64,000 bases of DNA, from contig NZ_CP033043.1 of assembly GCF_003667825.1 (NCBI RefSeq), forward strand, positions 2,901,001 to 2,965,000, in the 5' to 3' direction. This stretch comes from Metabacillus litoralis. GTDB taxonomy: Bacteria; Bacillota; Bacilli; Bacillales; Bacillaceae. The notes under the pieces are model-generated. The model saw only the letters and a program-made list of their open reading frames with translations, searched no databases and had not been told where the DNA came from. Each line of letters opens with the position of its first letter. Positions within the stretch are counted from its first letter, which is position 1. Made by a program: the position numbers and the translations under genes. Of the stretch, positions 1 to 8,983 are shown piece after piece.

Positions 1-235
1 TTTCATTAAAGTTTGTTACATTCTTTTCATGAATGATCAATTCGCCCTCAGTTGGCGATATATAACCTGAGATTAAATTCAGCAAAGTGGATTTTCCAGA
101 ACCACTTCGACCAACAATTGTCGCGATCTCACCTTGCTTTATGTTAAATGTTACATTTTTCAAAACCGGAATTTCTTTTTCCGCTCCTTTTTTCCCTACT
201 TTAAAGGAATGACTCAAGTTCCGAACCTCAATCAT
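1..235 (-). CDS. ytrE: ABC transporter ATP-binding protein, YtrE-like (5' part only, runs off the window)
   Basis: Only the first 78 codons are in the window; the gene continues beyond position 1. The N-terminus is a MacB/LolD-type ABC ATPase with a Walker A motif GRSGSGKST at about residue 40. The ATG at 235 follows a strong GGAGGAGAAGG site, and the start lies 22 bases after the permease gene, so it is the next gene of the same operon. In B. subtilis, ytrE follows the YtrB/YtrC/YtrD genes in a cell-wall-stress-induced ABC operon. The assignment to ytrE rests on gene order more than on sequence, since most of the protein is missing. Confidence 0.75.
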   Translation of the reverse strand, partial: MIEVRNLSHSFKVGKKGAEKEIPVLKNVTFNIKQGEIATIVGRSGSGKSTLLNLISGYISPTEGELIIHEKNVTNFNE

Positions 236-257
236 GGTACCTTCTCCTCCATTACGT

Positions 258-1214
258 TTATTTTTGTTTTTTATAGATGGCAAAATAACTAATGATAAAT
301 CCAATACCTGCACCGATTGCAGCTCCAATGATGTAACCGACCATATCCTCTTGGGATGAAGAAATATACCCCAATGTACTGAATCCTAAGATTCCTAGAA
401 TAATAACGATGACTTGGGCAGGTCTTTCCATCCATCTCCACACAAAGAATGAGCCGTTTCGTTCAAAAGGATGCTTTTGAAAAGCATAATAACCAATGCT
501 AAAAAATAGTAAACTAATAATAAAAGGTAAAAATAGACTCTTAACAGGGTAATGACCATACGTAAAAAACAAATAAGAAATAGGTGATAGATTGTAAACA
601 GCAGATTCAAATGAGTGATCAATGTTAATTTCAGGGTAAAATAGTATTCCAATTTGAATTAGCGTTAATCCAAATACAAGAATCGGAAATACACTCACTG
701 TTAATGCAACTAATCCTTGAGCCAATGGGTTACCAGTAAACGCTCCCGCAGCAAATGTAACACTATACAGTAGCAACAATGCACCCAATAAATACAAATA
801 AAACTCTGTAAAATAAAGAACGGGAATGTCTATAAATAGGATTAATATAGCCGTTATTGTAAATGCAATGACCCAACTTAAAACAATACTTACGGCACCT
901 ACACTCCATTTCGTTAGGTAAATACTTCCCCTTGAAAAAGGTAGCGATAGATTAAATTCCATATTTCCATTACTTCTCTCCACACCAATTTGCACAATGG
1001 CTAATGTTATAACAAAAACACACAATAAAAATGCTGAACCAAAATGTTGAAGATCAATCTCTTTTAAATCTTCAGGAAGATCATTTATATTTATTACATT
1101 TAAATACTCCAGCCAAATTTGTGCTGGTAGAAGAAACGAAATAAAGAGAACCATGATGAATAACTGAACCCAATGTTTTTTTATTTCATGTTTTAATAAA
1201 TCAGGAGCTACCAT
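258..1214 (-). CDS. ABC transporter permease, YtrC/YtrD-like
   Basis: This is a 318-residue integral membrane protein with about eight hydrophobic segments, near residues 18-36, 59-76, 105-130, 137-155, 170-190, 228-243, 266-282 and 293-312. It is the membrane partner of the ATPase encoded just upstream. The start ATG at 1214 overlaps the ytrB stop by 7 bases and sits behind GGAGGGAAG. B. subtilis has two similar permeases here, YtrC and YtrD; this locus has one, so I do not choose between the names. The operon family responds to cell-wall antibiotics in B. subtilis; the transported substrate is unknown. Confidence 0.82.
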   Translation of the reverse strand: MVAPDLLKHEIKKHWVQLFIMVLFISFLLPAQIWLEYLNVININDLPEDLKEIDLQHFGSAFLLCVFVITLAIVQIGVERSNGNMEFNLSLPFSRGSIYLTKWSVGAVSIVLSWVIAFTITAILILFIDIPVLYFTEFYLYLLGALLLLYSVTFAAGAFTGNPLAQGLVALTVSVFPILVFGLTLIQIGILFYPEINIDHSFESAVYNLSPISYLFFTYGHYPVKSLFLPFIISLLFFSIGYYAFQKHPFERNGSFFVWRWMERPAQVIVIILGILGFSTLGYISSSQEDMVGYIIGAAIGAGIGFIISYFAIYKKQK

Positions 1215-2086
1215 CTTCGCTTCCCTCCAAACTTTGCAATAAAGATTTCTTCAAGACTTACCGGAAGTTCATTCCAAATTCTAGGTTCAAGTGAGCGTAA
1301 CCATTCATGATTTTCTTGATCCTCCTGCTTGAGGACAACTGTATAAAAAACACCGGTGGACTCTAAGACTGGAATGCCCTTCTTTCTCATCTCTAACAAT
1401 AAATCTTGATCGAAAGCCAGTTGTAATTTCACATAATTCTCCTTTAAATCATCTACATTCAACACATCTGCGAGCTGATTATCTTCTAAAAAAGCAATGC
1501 GATTACAAATTCGTTCGATGTCTTCTAGTCTGTGTGAAGTTAGTAAAATCGTCGTATCTCTATGAGCAACTTCATCAATCATTAATTGCAAAAGATCATG
1601 TCTTGTTACTGCATCAATTCCATCTGTTGGCTCGTCAAGTAAAATAACAGCAGGACGGATCGCAAATGCAAGAATAAGCCCCAATTGTTTTTTTAACCCT
1701 GTTGAAAGTTCACGATATTTTTTTGTTTCCGGGACTCCGTAGCGATTCATTAGTTCATTTGCATAAGTTACGTCAAAGTCCGGGTAGAGTGTACGGAGTG
1801 TTCTAACAAGCTGTTTATAGTTATACCGATCATAGGCAGGATTTTGAACTGGCATATATATCACTTTTCTTTTTACAAGCGGATGATCAAAAATTGCCAC
1901 ATTTTCAAACAGCACTTCACCTTTGTCTGGTTGAATAATTTGTTGTATGCACCGTAATAAGGTTGTTTTTCCAGAACCATTTCTTCCTAATAAGCCAAAT
2001 ATTTCACCTGATTCAAGAGTAAGGTCGATCTCCTTAAGAACCTCAACTCCATCAAGTGTTTTTGTCAGTTTTTTTATTTGTAGCAT
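1208..2086 (-). CDS. ytrB: ABC transporter ATP-binding protein YtrB
   Basis: A 292-residue cytoplasmic ABC ATPase. Walker A (GRNGSGKTT) is near residue 37, a degenerate signature (LSTGLKKQ) near 130 and Walker B (ILLDEPTDG) near 150. The C-terminal ~70 residues form the extension usual in exporter ATPases. ATG at 2086 is preferred over the GTG at 2095 because GGGGGTGA lies 5 bases upstream of the ATG and overlaps the GTG. The gene starts inside the 3' end of ytrA (35-base overlap) and overlaps the permease gene by 7 bases, so the three are probably translationally coupled. Confidence 0.85.
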   Translation of the reverse strand: MLQIKKLTKTLDGVEVLKEIDLTLESGEIFGLLGRNGSGKTTLLRCIQQIIQPDKGEVLFENVAIFDHPLVKRKVIYMPVQNPAYDRYNYKQLVRTLRTLYPDFDVTYANELMNRYGVPETKKYRELSTGLKKQLGLILAFAIRPAVILLDEPTDGIDAVTRHDLLQLMIDEVAHRDTTILLTSHRLEDIERICNRIAFLEDNQLADVLNVDDLKENYVKLQLAFDQDLLLEMRKKGIPVLESTGVFYTVVLKQEDQENHEWLRSLEPRIWNELPVSLEEIFIAKFGGKRRW

Positions 2087-2468
2087 GGGAATCACCCCCT
2101 ACTTCCTTCCTGATTTCATCAATCCACTCATGAATATGGTTAAAGTCAATACCAGCATAAAACGCATCAATAATTAGCGGCTTTAATTGGTCCTTAATCA
2201 TTTCCATCTTCCTTTCATCTAGAGATTCTCCCGTATTTTCTGACACAAAGGTTCCACGCCCACGTAATGTCTCAATTATCCCTTGTCTTTCAAGCTCCTT
2301 ATAAGCCTTACTAACAGTGTTTGGGTTTGCAACAATCATGGTGGATAATTCTCGAACAGATGGAAGCTTGTCACCAGACTTTAATACCCCTTTAAAACAT
2401 AGCTCCTTCATCTGCTGAATAATTTGCTCATAAATGGGAGTTGAACTTCTCGGATCTATTTGGATCAT
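2052..2468 (-). CDS. ytrA: GntR-family transcriptional repressor, YtrA subfamily
   Basis: A 138-residue protein with an N-terminal GntR winged helix (about residues 10-75; DPRSSTPIYEQI start, LRGRGTFVSE wing) and only a short C-terminal dimerisation tail. That size defines the YtrA subfamily. It is the first gene of the ytr operon and probably represses it, as in B. subtilis. The start follows GTAGGGAGAAACG. A GTGTA-N13-TACAC palindrome at 2508-2530 in its promoter is the likely autoregulatory operator. Confidence 0.88.
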   Translation of the reverse strand: MIQIDPRSSTPIYEQIIQQMKELCFKGVLKSGDKLPSVRELSTMIVANPNTVSKAYKELERQGIIETLRGRGTFVSENTGESLDERKMEMIKDQLKPLIIDAFYAGIDFNHIHEWIDEIRKEVGGDSHATNKKTDKNT

Positions 2469-2503
2469 CGTTTCTCCCTACTTTCTTATTAATTTATATT
2501 GAT

Positions 2504-2547
2504 CTATGTGTATTACATCATGTAGTACACATAGTACATTACGTCAA
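2504..2547 (-). promoter_or_regulatory. ytrA promoter region with YtrA-type operator palindrome
   Basis: CTATGTGTA (2504-2512) and its exact reverse complement TACACATAG (2526-2534) form a 9+9 palindrome whose core is GTGTA-N13-TACAC. A -35-like TTGACG lies at 2542-2547 on the minus strand. The palindrome covers the expected -10 region, although the hexamer there (TACATG, 2519-2524) is poor. The position fits repression of the ytr operon by its own first gene. Confidence 0.7.
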
Positions 2548-2590
2548 CTCTTGAAAATTGTCAATAAAATATTAGTTAATTATTTCCAAA

Positions 2591-2621
2591 ATAAAAAAAG
2601 GACCAATTTGATCCTTTTTTT
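2591..2621 (-). terminator. Intrinsic terminator, probably of the ytzC operon before IS insertion
   Basis: A-rich and T-rich arms around GGACCAA / TTGATCC give a stem with T-runs on both strands, so it can work bidirectionally. On the minus strand it would end transcripts from the ytzC/small-ORF unit, now separated from it by IS debris. Half of it recurs at 3208-3225. Confidence 0.65.
2601..2618. repeat. Left copy of an 18-bp direct repeat flanking IS1182 debris
   Basis: The 18 bases starting GACCAATTTG match 3208-3225 at 16 of 18 positions. The repeat comprises half a terminator stem plus T-run, consistent with a diverged target-site duplication. Confidence 0.55.
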
Positions 2622-2646
2622 ATTTTGACTTGAGGTGAAAGGAGGC

Positions 2647-2740
2647 TGTTGATTTCCGTTCCAGGCGCTTCGCTTTCTGCGGGGTCTCAACTGTCCAGCT
2701 GCTCCCGCAGGAGTCTGCGCGCCTTCCACTACAATCAACA
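2647..2740. repeat. Palindromic dispersed Bacillaceae repeat (MITE/REP-like)
   Basis: The 94-bp GC-rich segment has terminal inverted repeats TGTTGAT / ATCAACA, with GATTTCCGTTCCAGGCGCTT at the left and CCCGCAGGAGTCTGCGCG near the right. I recognise this pattern as a non-coding repeat common between Bacillaceae genes. The middle looks shortened relative to the usual form. It carries no ORF and sits inside the region flanked by the 18-bp direct repeats. Confidence 0.55.
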
Positions 2741-2844
2741 CAGAAACTTTAAACTTTATGTTCAGCAGTAATAAAACATAATATAAAATGGACTTGCGCT
2801 TACCAGAATCAAATTCAGTAAGAAATCAACAAGGGTCGGGAGTA

Positions 2845-3145
2845 TCATGGGAAACAGGTTTCAGAAACTGCCCGTTTTTATCTCAATGTACGGAAAGCAA
2901 GGATCATCAAAAGGTGGTCACTCGTCATATCTGGTAAGAGTACCTCGAAGAAGCAGACCACCTCCGGCTTCACCAGAGGTCAAAGAGATTTATTCAAAGC
3001 GAAAGGAAACATCGAGCGAGTATTAGAAAAGCATGACATGCGCTGGACACCCTTCGAGGGCTTAAAAAATTGTCCATGCAGGCGATGCTTACTTTCGCTG
3101 CCTTGAGTCTTAAAAAGATGCAAACTGGACATGATAAAGCATAAA
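2845..3145 (+). pseudogene. IS1182-family transposase, C-terminal remnant with stop and frameshifts
   Basis: Three-frame reading recovers the family C-terminus in order. FRNCPFLSQCTESKDHQKVV then RHIW-stop-EYLEEADHLRL lies at 2860-2970; VKEIYSKRKET follows after a frame change; NIERVLEKHDMRWTPFEGLK follows after another; and LRGLKKLSMQAMLTFAALSL (about 3050-3110) after a third. The in-frame stop and at least three frameshifts make it non-functional, and the catalytic N-terminal two thirds are absent. Confidence 0.8.
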
Positions 3146-3156
3146 AACAGTTTATC

Positions 3157-3200
3157 GACAAAAAGGGTTTGGAATGCGACCATTCCAAACCCTTTTTGTC
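3157..3200 (+). terminator. 20-bp hairpin at the 3' end of the IS remnant
   Basis: GACAAAAAGG at 3157 begins a 20-base arm that is perfectly complementary to 3181-3200, with a 4-base loop CGAC. It follows the transposase remnant's stop codon, where IS1182-type elements carry a terminator next to their end. The end TCTACAACC abuts the right direct repeat at 3208. Confidence 0.6.
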
Positions 3201-3207
3201 TACAACC

Positions 3208-3225
3208 GACCAATCTGGTCCTTTT
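3208..3225. repeat. Right copy of the 18-bp direct repeat flanking IS debris
   Basis: GACCAATCTGGTCCTTTT matches 2601-2618 at 16 of 18 positions. It starts immediately after the presumed IS end and overlaps the stop codon of the small minus-strand ORF by two bases. Confidence 0.55.
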
Positions 3226-3394
3226 ATAACTCATCTTCTACTCTTTGCTTAGATTTAATTGGTTGACCCTTTTTTGCATTTTTAGCTTTTGTTTCTTTTA
3301 TTGGATCATAATCTTGACCAAGCTCTAGATCATTGCTGTTAACACCGTTCTTTGTTTTTTGCTCAGGGTTATTTTGCTTTGATCGTTTTTTCAT
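3224..3394 (-). CDS. Small hydrophilic protein of unknown function, coupled to ytzC
   Basis: A 56-residue ORF starting MKKRSKQNNPEQ and ending RVEDEL. It is lysine-, asparagine- and glutamine-rich, has no hydrophobic segment, and I do not recognise the family. The ATG at 3394 overlaps the ytzC stop in an ATGA arrangement, and AAGGAGATGCTGAGCG lies upstream inside ytzC, which strongly suggests coupled translation. Its composition resembles small sporulation-type proteins, but no known SASP motif is present. The stop codon touches the right direct repeat of the IS remnant, so the last residue or two and the downstream terminator may have been altered by the insertion. Confidence 0.65.
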   Translation of the reverse strand: MKKRSKQNNPEQKTKNGVNSNDLELGQDYDPIKETKAKNAKKGQPIKSKQRVEDEL

Positions 3395-3663
3395 CGCTCA
3401 GCATCTCCTTTAAGAATCATCTTATTTTGGAGTTCTTGAAGTTGCAATCTCATACGATAAAGCTGATCTTGCTGCTGATCATTTGCACTTAATGAAAGAT
3501 GATTAATTTCGTTAACAGAATCTTCTAACCCTTGAAGTGCTTTTGTATATTCTGTCTCATTGTAATGCTCTTGTTGCGCTCCACCTTTATATTGTTCACG
3601 AGCATATTCAATTGCGTCCGTACAGCGTTGTAAATATTCATTAACTGATTGTCTTGTTGCCAT
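3391..3663 (-). CDS. ytzC: YtzC family protein (DUF2524)
   Basis: A 90-residue protein beginning MATRQSVNEYL, predicted mostly helical with a coiled-coil-like second half (LSANDQQQDQLYRMRLQLQE). It matches my recollection of B. subtilis YtzC, which lies at the same place beside ytqA. The ATG at 3663 has GGAGGAG seven bases upstream; the longer reading from 3705 has none. The function is unknown. It is divergent from mnmL. Confidence 0.8.
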   Translation of the reverse strand: MATRQSVNEYLQRCTDAIEYAREQYKGGAQQEHYNETEYTKALQGLEDSVNEINHLSLSANDQQQDQLYRMRLQLQELQNKMILKGDAER

Positions 3664-3843
3664 GTCCATCTCCTCCAAACGATATGAAGTCAATTGAAGC
3701 TTCATCAGTTATATTGTTTACAACGGATGAAAAAACTTGTGTGCAAATATCTGGAAAGCCATCAGGTAATCTGTCTTTCCTGAAGCTAAAATGGTAAAAT
3801 GATTAGATGGAAATTTGACATACTATTAAAGGAGGTTTCTATT

Positions 3844-5377
<1,534 letters not shown>

Positions 5378-5378
<1 letters not shown>

Positions 5379-5408
5379 AGGCGCCCACATAAAGGCGCCT
5401 CTTAGTTT
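5378..5408 (+). terminator. Intrinsic terminator after mnmM
   Basis: GAGGCGCC (5378-5385) pairs with GGCGCCTC (5394-5401) over an 8-base loop, then TTAGTTT. It begins at the last base of the mnmM stop and also separates mnmM from convergent ytpB. Confidence 0.8.
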
Positions 5409-5410
5409 CA

Positions 5411-6490
5411 TTATGAACTTTTTTTCCAAGGGAATTTTTGAATTGTACGATATGCTCTTCCATTAAAATAAAAGAAAAAGGAGGTTAATCCACCTAACTT
5501 TATTAATCTCTTTGCTAATTTATTTAGCTCTTTCCTTGATGCAACCTTATCATCTGATAAATAAACTCCAAGTAATCCCCGATTAATCAAGCGATGAAAA
5601 TTCTCATGTGGAATCCCTTTTAAATGAGTATCTGCCTTCTCAACGAAGTACTCCAATCTTTTGATCATGACTTCTTCTGACGAATAATAGCTACAAAAAT
5701 TCAAGTCTCCACCCTGTTTATCCTCTTCTTGGTCAATTAAATAATCAAGCAGGATGTGAAGACCCTGGATATAAGGAAAATAGCTTTCCATAATTTGTTT
5801 AGCTTGATTCTCTTCAAACCCCTCTTGAAAAGCATATGCTACTAAACAAAAAATGCCAAGAGTTGACCCTGTACAAGCTGAAAACTCATACCATTCCATT
5901 TGGGGTACATTTCCTCTATGCCGTTCAAACCAGTCCTCAAGGCGTGACACTCGTTCATCCTTTTTAACATGCTTATGTACCTGAAGATCGCAATAATAAT
6001 TTGATAATTCTAGTAAATACTTTGATATCAAAGGATAGTGTTGTAGGTCCGATAAAACATTTTGACATGTTTGAACTAAATCATGTAGATAGCCACCATC
6101 ATTCTGATCTTCCCTGAATTGGTAATAATTTTTACATGGAGCACCACATGATAAAGCATCTAACATAGACTGATGAAGCATGCGAAAATCAACAGGATCT
6201 AGAGAAGTACTACGATCACAAAGATTATCTAGATAATCACTTATTGTTTGATAAGCAACAATAAATTCGATGCATTGTTGTTTATGCTGACCTGAAATCA
6301 TTGATAAAATGGCTCCACCTTCACAGTGAAACTCTTTTTCCTGAATACTATTTAATGCTTGTAATCTTAATTCCCTATTCGGTATGCTCTCTGCCTTCTC
6401 TTTCCAATGTTTGATATAAAAATGGGTGATGGGAAATATTTCTTTATAAACCTTAGTCATTAACCTAATCGGATGCTGGGGTACTGTCAA
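5411..6490 (-). CDS. ytpB: Tetraprenyl-beta-curcumene synthase YtpB (DUF2600)
   Basis: A 359-residue all-helical terpene synthase-like protein. The aspartate-rich segment DYLDNLCDR is near residue 85, and HILLDYLIDQEEDKQGGD lies in the C-terminal half. In B. subtilis YtpB converts heptaprenyl/tetraprenyl diphosphate to tetraprenyl-beta-curcumene, a C35 terpene precursor. I prefer TTG at 6490, eight bases after AAGAGGTGA; the GTG at 6502 lies inside that site. It follows ytpA by about 50 bases in an operon, as in B. subtilis. Confidence 0.85.
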   Translation of the reverse strand: MTVPQHPIRLMTKVYKEIFPITHFYIKHWKEKAESIPNRELRLQALNSIQEKEFHCEGGAILSMISGQHKQQCIEFIVAYQTISDYLDNLCDRSTSLDPVDFRMLHQSMLDALSCGAPCKNYYQFREDQNDGGYLHDLVQTCQNVLSDLQHYPLISKYLLELSNYYCDLQVHKHVKKDERVSRLEDWFERHRGNVPQMEWYEFSACTGSTLGIFCLVAYAFQEGFEENQAKQIMESYFPYIQGLHILLDYLIDQEEDKQGGDLNFCSYYSSEEVMIKRLEYFVEKADTHLKGIPHENFHRLINRGLLGVYLSDDKVASRKELNKLAKRLIKLGGLTSFFFYFNGRAYRTIQKFPWKKSS

Positions 6491-6542
6491 AGGGGTTGTC
6501 ACCTCTTGTATATATAGTAAAATAAAAGAATATTAACTAGTT

Positions 6543-7337
6543 TTACTTTTGATCATGTGAATGGGAGTCAAAAAACCTCTTTGCCGTTTCGAAAACAATT
6601 TCTTGCTCTGGCTCATTAAAAATTTCATGATAAAGCCCTTTCCACTCTTTGTAACTTTTCTCATGAAGATCTACTTTGTTAAACCATGCTTTCACAAGTG
6701 ACTTATCAACAATCTTGTCTGCTCCGCCTTGCATAAGAAGTAACGGTACATCTTGAAATTTCCCAACCTGATTTTGTGCTTCTTCCATAGCCTTTTTTAA
6801 CTCACGGTACCATCTTACGGAGACCTTTGTCACATATAAAGAATCATTTTCATCAAGCTCCTGTACAGCTTTACTTCGAGTAGCAAGAGCAACATTCAAT
6901 TGTGACTGTACTTTAAAAGATGGCATAATTAAATTCAAGCCTTTTGAAGCGAGCTCAAGCGCCTTATTAGGCTTAAATAATATTCCTAGGCAAGGAGAAG
7001 ACAAAATAACCGCCTTCACATCATGATGCTTTTCCTGCAAGGCACGAATAACAATAAGCCCTCCCATGCTATGACCTAATAAAAATAGCGGAACACCAAA
7101 TTTCTTTGCTTCCGTAATCCACTCATTCACTTCTTTTATATATTCATCAAAAGATTCTATATGTCCTCTTCTTCTAGTTGTAGTTCCCTGACCTGGTAAA
7201 TCACCGATTACAACATGATATCCAGCTAATCTCCACATTTCTACAAGCATTTTATAGCGACCATGATGTTCAGCAGCTCCATGGACAATAACAATACATC
7301 CCTTTACATCATCAGTTTCAGCTTCCCATTTCCACAT
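6543..7337 (-). CDS. ytpA: Alpha/beta hydrolase, lysophospholipase-type YtpA
   Basis: A 264-residue serine hydrolase. The nucleophile elbow is GHSMGG near residue 87; the acid is probably in GGADKIVD near 206 and the histidine in LYHEIFNEP near 238. In B. subtilis YtpA is a phospholipase linked to bacilysocin formation. The ATG at 7337 has AAAGGAGAGG upstream. It is the first gene of a ytpA-ytpB unit divergent from ytoA. Confidence 0.85.
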   Translation of the reverse strand: MWKWEAETDDVKGCIVIVHGAAEHHGRYKMLVEMWRLAGYHVVIGDLPGQGTTTRRRGHIESFDEYIKEVNEWITEAKKFGVPLFLLGHSMGGLIVIRALQEKHHDVKAVILSSPCLGILFKPNKALELASKGLNLIMPSFKVQSQLNVALATRSKAVQELDENDSLYVTKVSVRWYRELKKAMEEAQNQVGKFQDVPLLLMQGGADKIVDKSLVKAWFNKVDLHEKSYKEWKGLYHEIFNEPEQEIVFETAKRFFDSHSHDQK

Positions 7338-7410
7338 AATGCTGCCTCTCCTTTCACTATCATCTCTTTTAACTATCTATGGAAATCAACATTTCAGTAT
7401 TATAAACCAG

Positions 7411-7419
7411 TGGTATAAT
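7411..7419 (+). promoter_or_regulatory. Extended -10 promoter of ytoA
   Basis: TGGTATAAT matches the extended -10 form TGNTATAAT, 45 bases before the ytoA start. No convincing -35 hexamer was seen. Confidence 0.5.
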
Positions 7420-7464
7420 AAACGAATAAAAGTATATTCTTTCCATTAGAAAGGAATGACAAAC

Positions 7465-7992
7465 ATGATTTATCCATTTAAAGACAAAGAGCCCCAAATC
7501 TCTGAATCAGCTTTCATTGCAGATTATGTAACAATTACTGGTGATGTAATTGTCGGAGACGAATCAAGCATATGGTTTCAAACAGTCATTCGCGGAGATG
7601 TTTCACCAACAATTATAGGAAAGCGTGTGAATATTCAGGATTTATGTTGTCTTCATCAAAGTCCTAACAAACCACTAATCCTTGAAGATGACGTGACTGT
7701 TGGCCATAGTGTCATTCTACATAGTAGCATTATTCGCAAGAAAGCTTTAATTGGTATGGGTTCCATCATTTTAGATGGTGCAGAAATTGGTGAAGGAGCC
7801 TTTATTGGAGCAGGTAGTCTTGTTCCTCCCGGAAAAAAAATACCCCCTAACACGCTTGCTCTTGGTCGACCAGCAAAGGTTGTAAGATCACTAACTCAAG
7901 AAGATATAAAAGATATGGAACGAATCCGTCGCGAATATGTTGAAAAAGGACAATATTATAAATCCATAAAAAAAGATAAGCACCGTGAATAA
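7465..7992 (+). CDS. ytoA: Gamma-class carbonic anhydrase-like hexapeptide protein YtoA
   Basis: A 175-residue left-handed beta-helix protein made of repeats such as VIVGDESSIWF, TIIGKRVNIQD and ALIGMGSIILDGAEIGEGA. The metal-site histidines of gamma carbonic anhydrases are represented by CLHQSP and the VGHSVILH segment. Whether it is active as carbonic anhydrase is not shown by sequence. ATG 7465 is eight bases after AAAGGAA; the ATG at 7456 overlaps that site. Confidence 0.85.
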   Translation: MIYPFKDKEPQISESAFIADYVTITGDVIVGDESSIWFQTVIRGDVSPTIIGKRVNIQDLCCLHQSPNKPLILEDDVTVGHSVILHSSIIRKKALIGMGSIILDGAEIGEGAFIGAGSLVPPGKKIPPNTLALGRPAKVVRSLTQEDIKDMERIRREYVEKGQYYKSIKKDKHRE

Positions 7993-8048
7993 TTATTATG
8001 GGATCATACATTCTATAAAGTCTTTTTAAGGAATAAATTTACCAATGG

Positions 8049-8076
8049 AAACTTGGCGATAAGCCAAGTTTTTCTA
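8049..8076 (+). terminator. Intrinsic terminator after ytoA
   Basis: AAACTTGGC (8049-8057) pairs with GCCAAGTTT (8063-8071), followed by TTTCT. Confidence 0.75.
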
Positions 8077-8340
8077 ATCTTTATTATTATGTTACCACCC
8101 TCTACCTTTCCATACCACTTTCAATAACTTCTTTCATAAATTGTTTAAAATGTAATCTGGACAGACACAAATACCTCTACATCTTACATATTATACCTAT
8201 CTTAAGAAAATCATTTCATTTCGTTATGTTTATTTATTTAGCTATCATTAATTTTTTGAAAATGATGTGAAGGAATTTTTACATTATCTTATTATTAACT
8301 AAATATTCGTCAACTAAAATAATAGTAAAGGGGTAAATAA
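8077..8340. other. Intergenic region with no recognised feature
   Basis: This stretch is AT-rich, has stops in all frames, and shows no hairpin or operator that I can support. It should contain the promoter of the PAP2 gene. Confidence 0.5.
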
Positions 8341-8357
8341 AAAGGAGCGTTCCTAAG

Positions 8358-8912
8358 ATGAAAACAAGGCTTTTATCGAACATGTATGATTTTGAATGCA
8401 GGCTGTTTCGAAGTGTGAACCGTCATTTTGACCAAAAGATTCTAAATTTCTATTTTCGCAATATTACACATCTTGGTGGAGCTATTATCACAATCACGGT
8501 TTGTCTTTGTCTTATGTTTTTCACAAAAGGTAACGTACAAACTACAAGCATTGCTAGTGGGTTATCACTTCTTTTAAGTCATCTTCCCGTGGCAATGGTT
8601 AAAAAACTGTATCCACGTAAAAGACCTTACATTGCACTTGTAGAAACAAAAGTGCCTGCAAATCCATTGGAAGATCATTCCTTTCCATCAGGACATACAA
8701 CAGCTATTTTTTCTGTCATCATTCCATTTATTTTATTTATGCCACAATTTGCACTCATTCTTTTACCAGTTGCTATAAGTGTAGGTTTATCAAGAATGTA
8801 TCTTGGGTTACATTACCCTTCAGATGTTCTGGCTGGATGTTTACTCGGGAGCTCTGCTGGATTTGTTAGCTACACAATTTGCCATGAAATATTGTATAAG
8901 GGCCTTCTTTAA
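8358..8912 (+). CDS. PAP2-family phosphatase (undecaprenyl-diphosphate phosphatase/lipid phosphatase type)
   Basis: A 184-residue membrane protein with five or so hydrophobic segments and the complete three-part PAP2 signature: KKLYPRKRP (near residue 80), PSGHT (near 112) and SRMYLGLHYPSDV (near 148). The catalytic histidines are those of PSGHT and GLHYP. The family includes BcrC-type undecaprenyl pyrophosphate phosphatases and phosphatidylglycerophosphatases, so the exact lipid is uncertain. ATG 8358 follows AAAGGAG. A glycosyltransferase gene follows on the same strand, which suggests a shared envelope-lipid role. Confidence 0.85.
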   Translation: MKTRLLSNMYDFECRLFRSVNRHFDQKILNFYFRNITHLGGAIITITVCLCLMFFTKGNVQTTSIASGLSLLLSHLPVAMVKKLYPRKRPYIALVETKVPANPLEDHSFPSGHTTAIFSVIIPFILFMPQFALILLPVAISVGLSRMYLGLHYPSDVLAGCLLGSSAGFVSYTICHEILYKGLL

Positions 8913-8983
8913 CCAAAGTATGAACATAAAAATAGAAACTCATTAATGGTACCTTTCACTTTTTAGTAACTGGGGGGATTTCG

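Noticed and set aside
2980..3234. 84- and 64-residue minus-strand ORFs
   Set aside because: Antisense to the transposase remnant, which is clearly coding on the plus strand.
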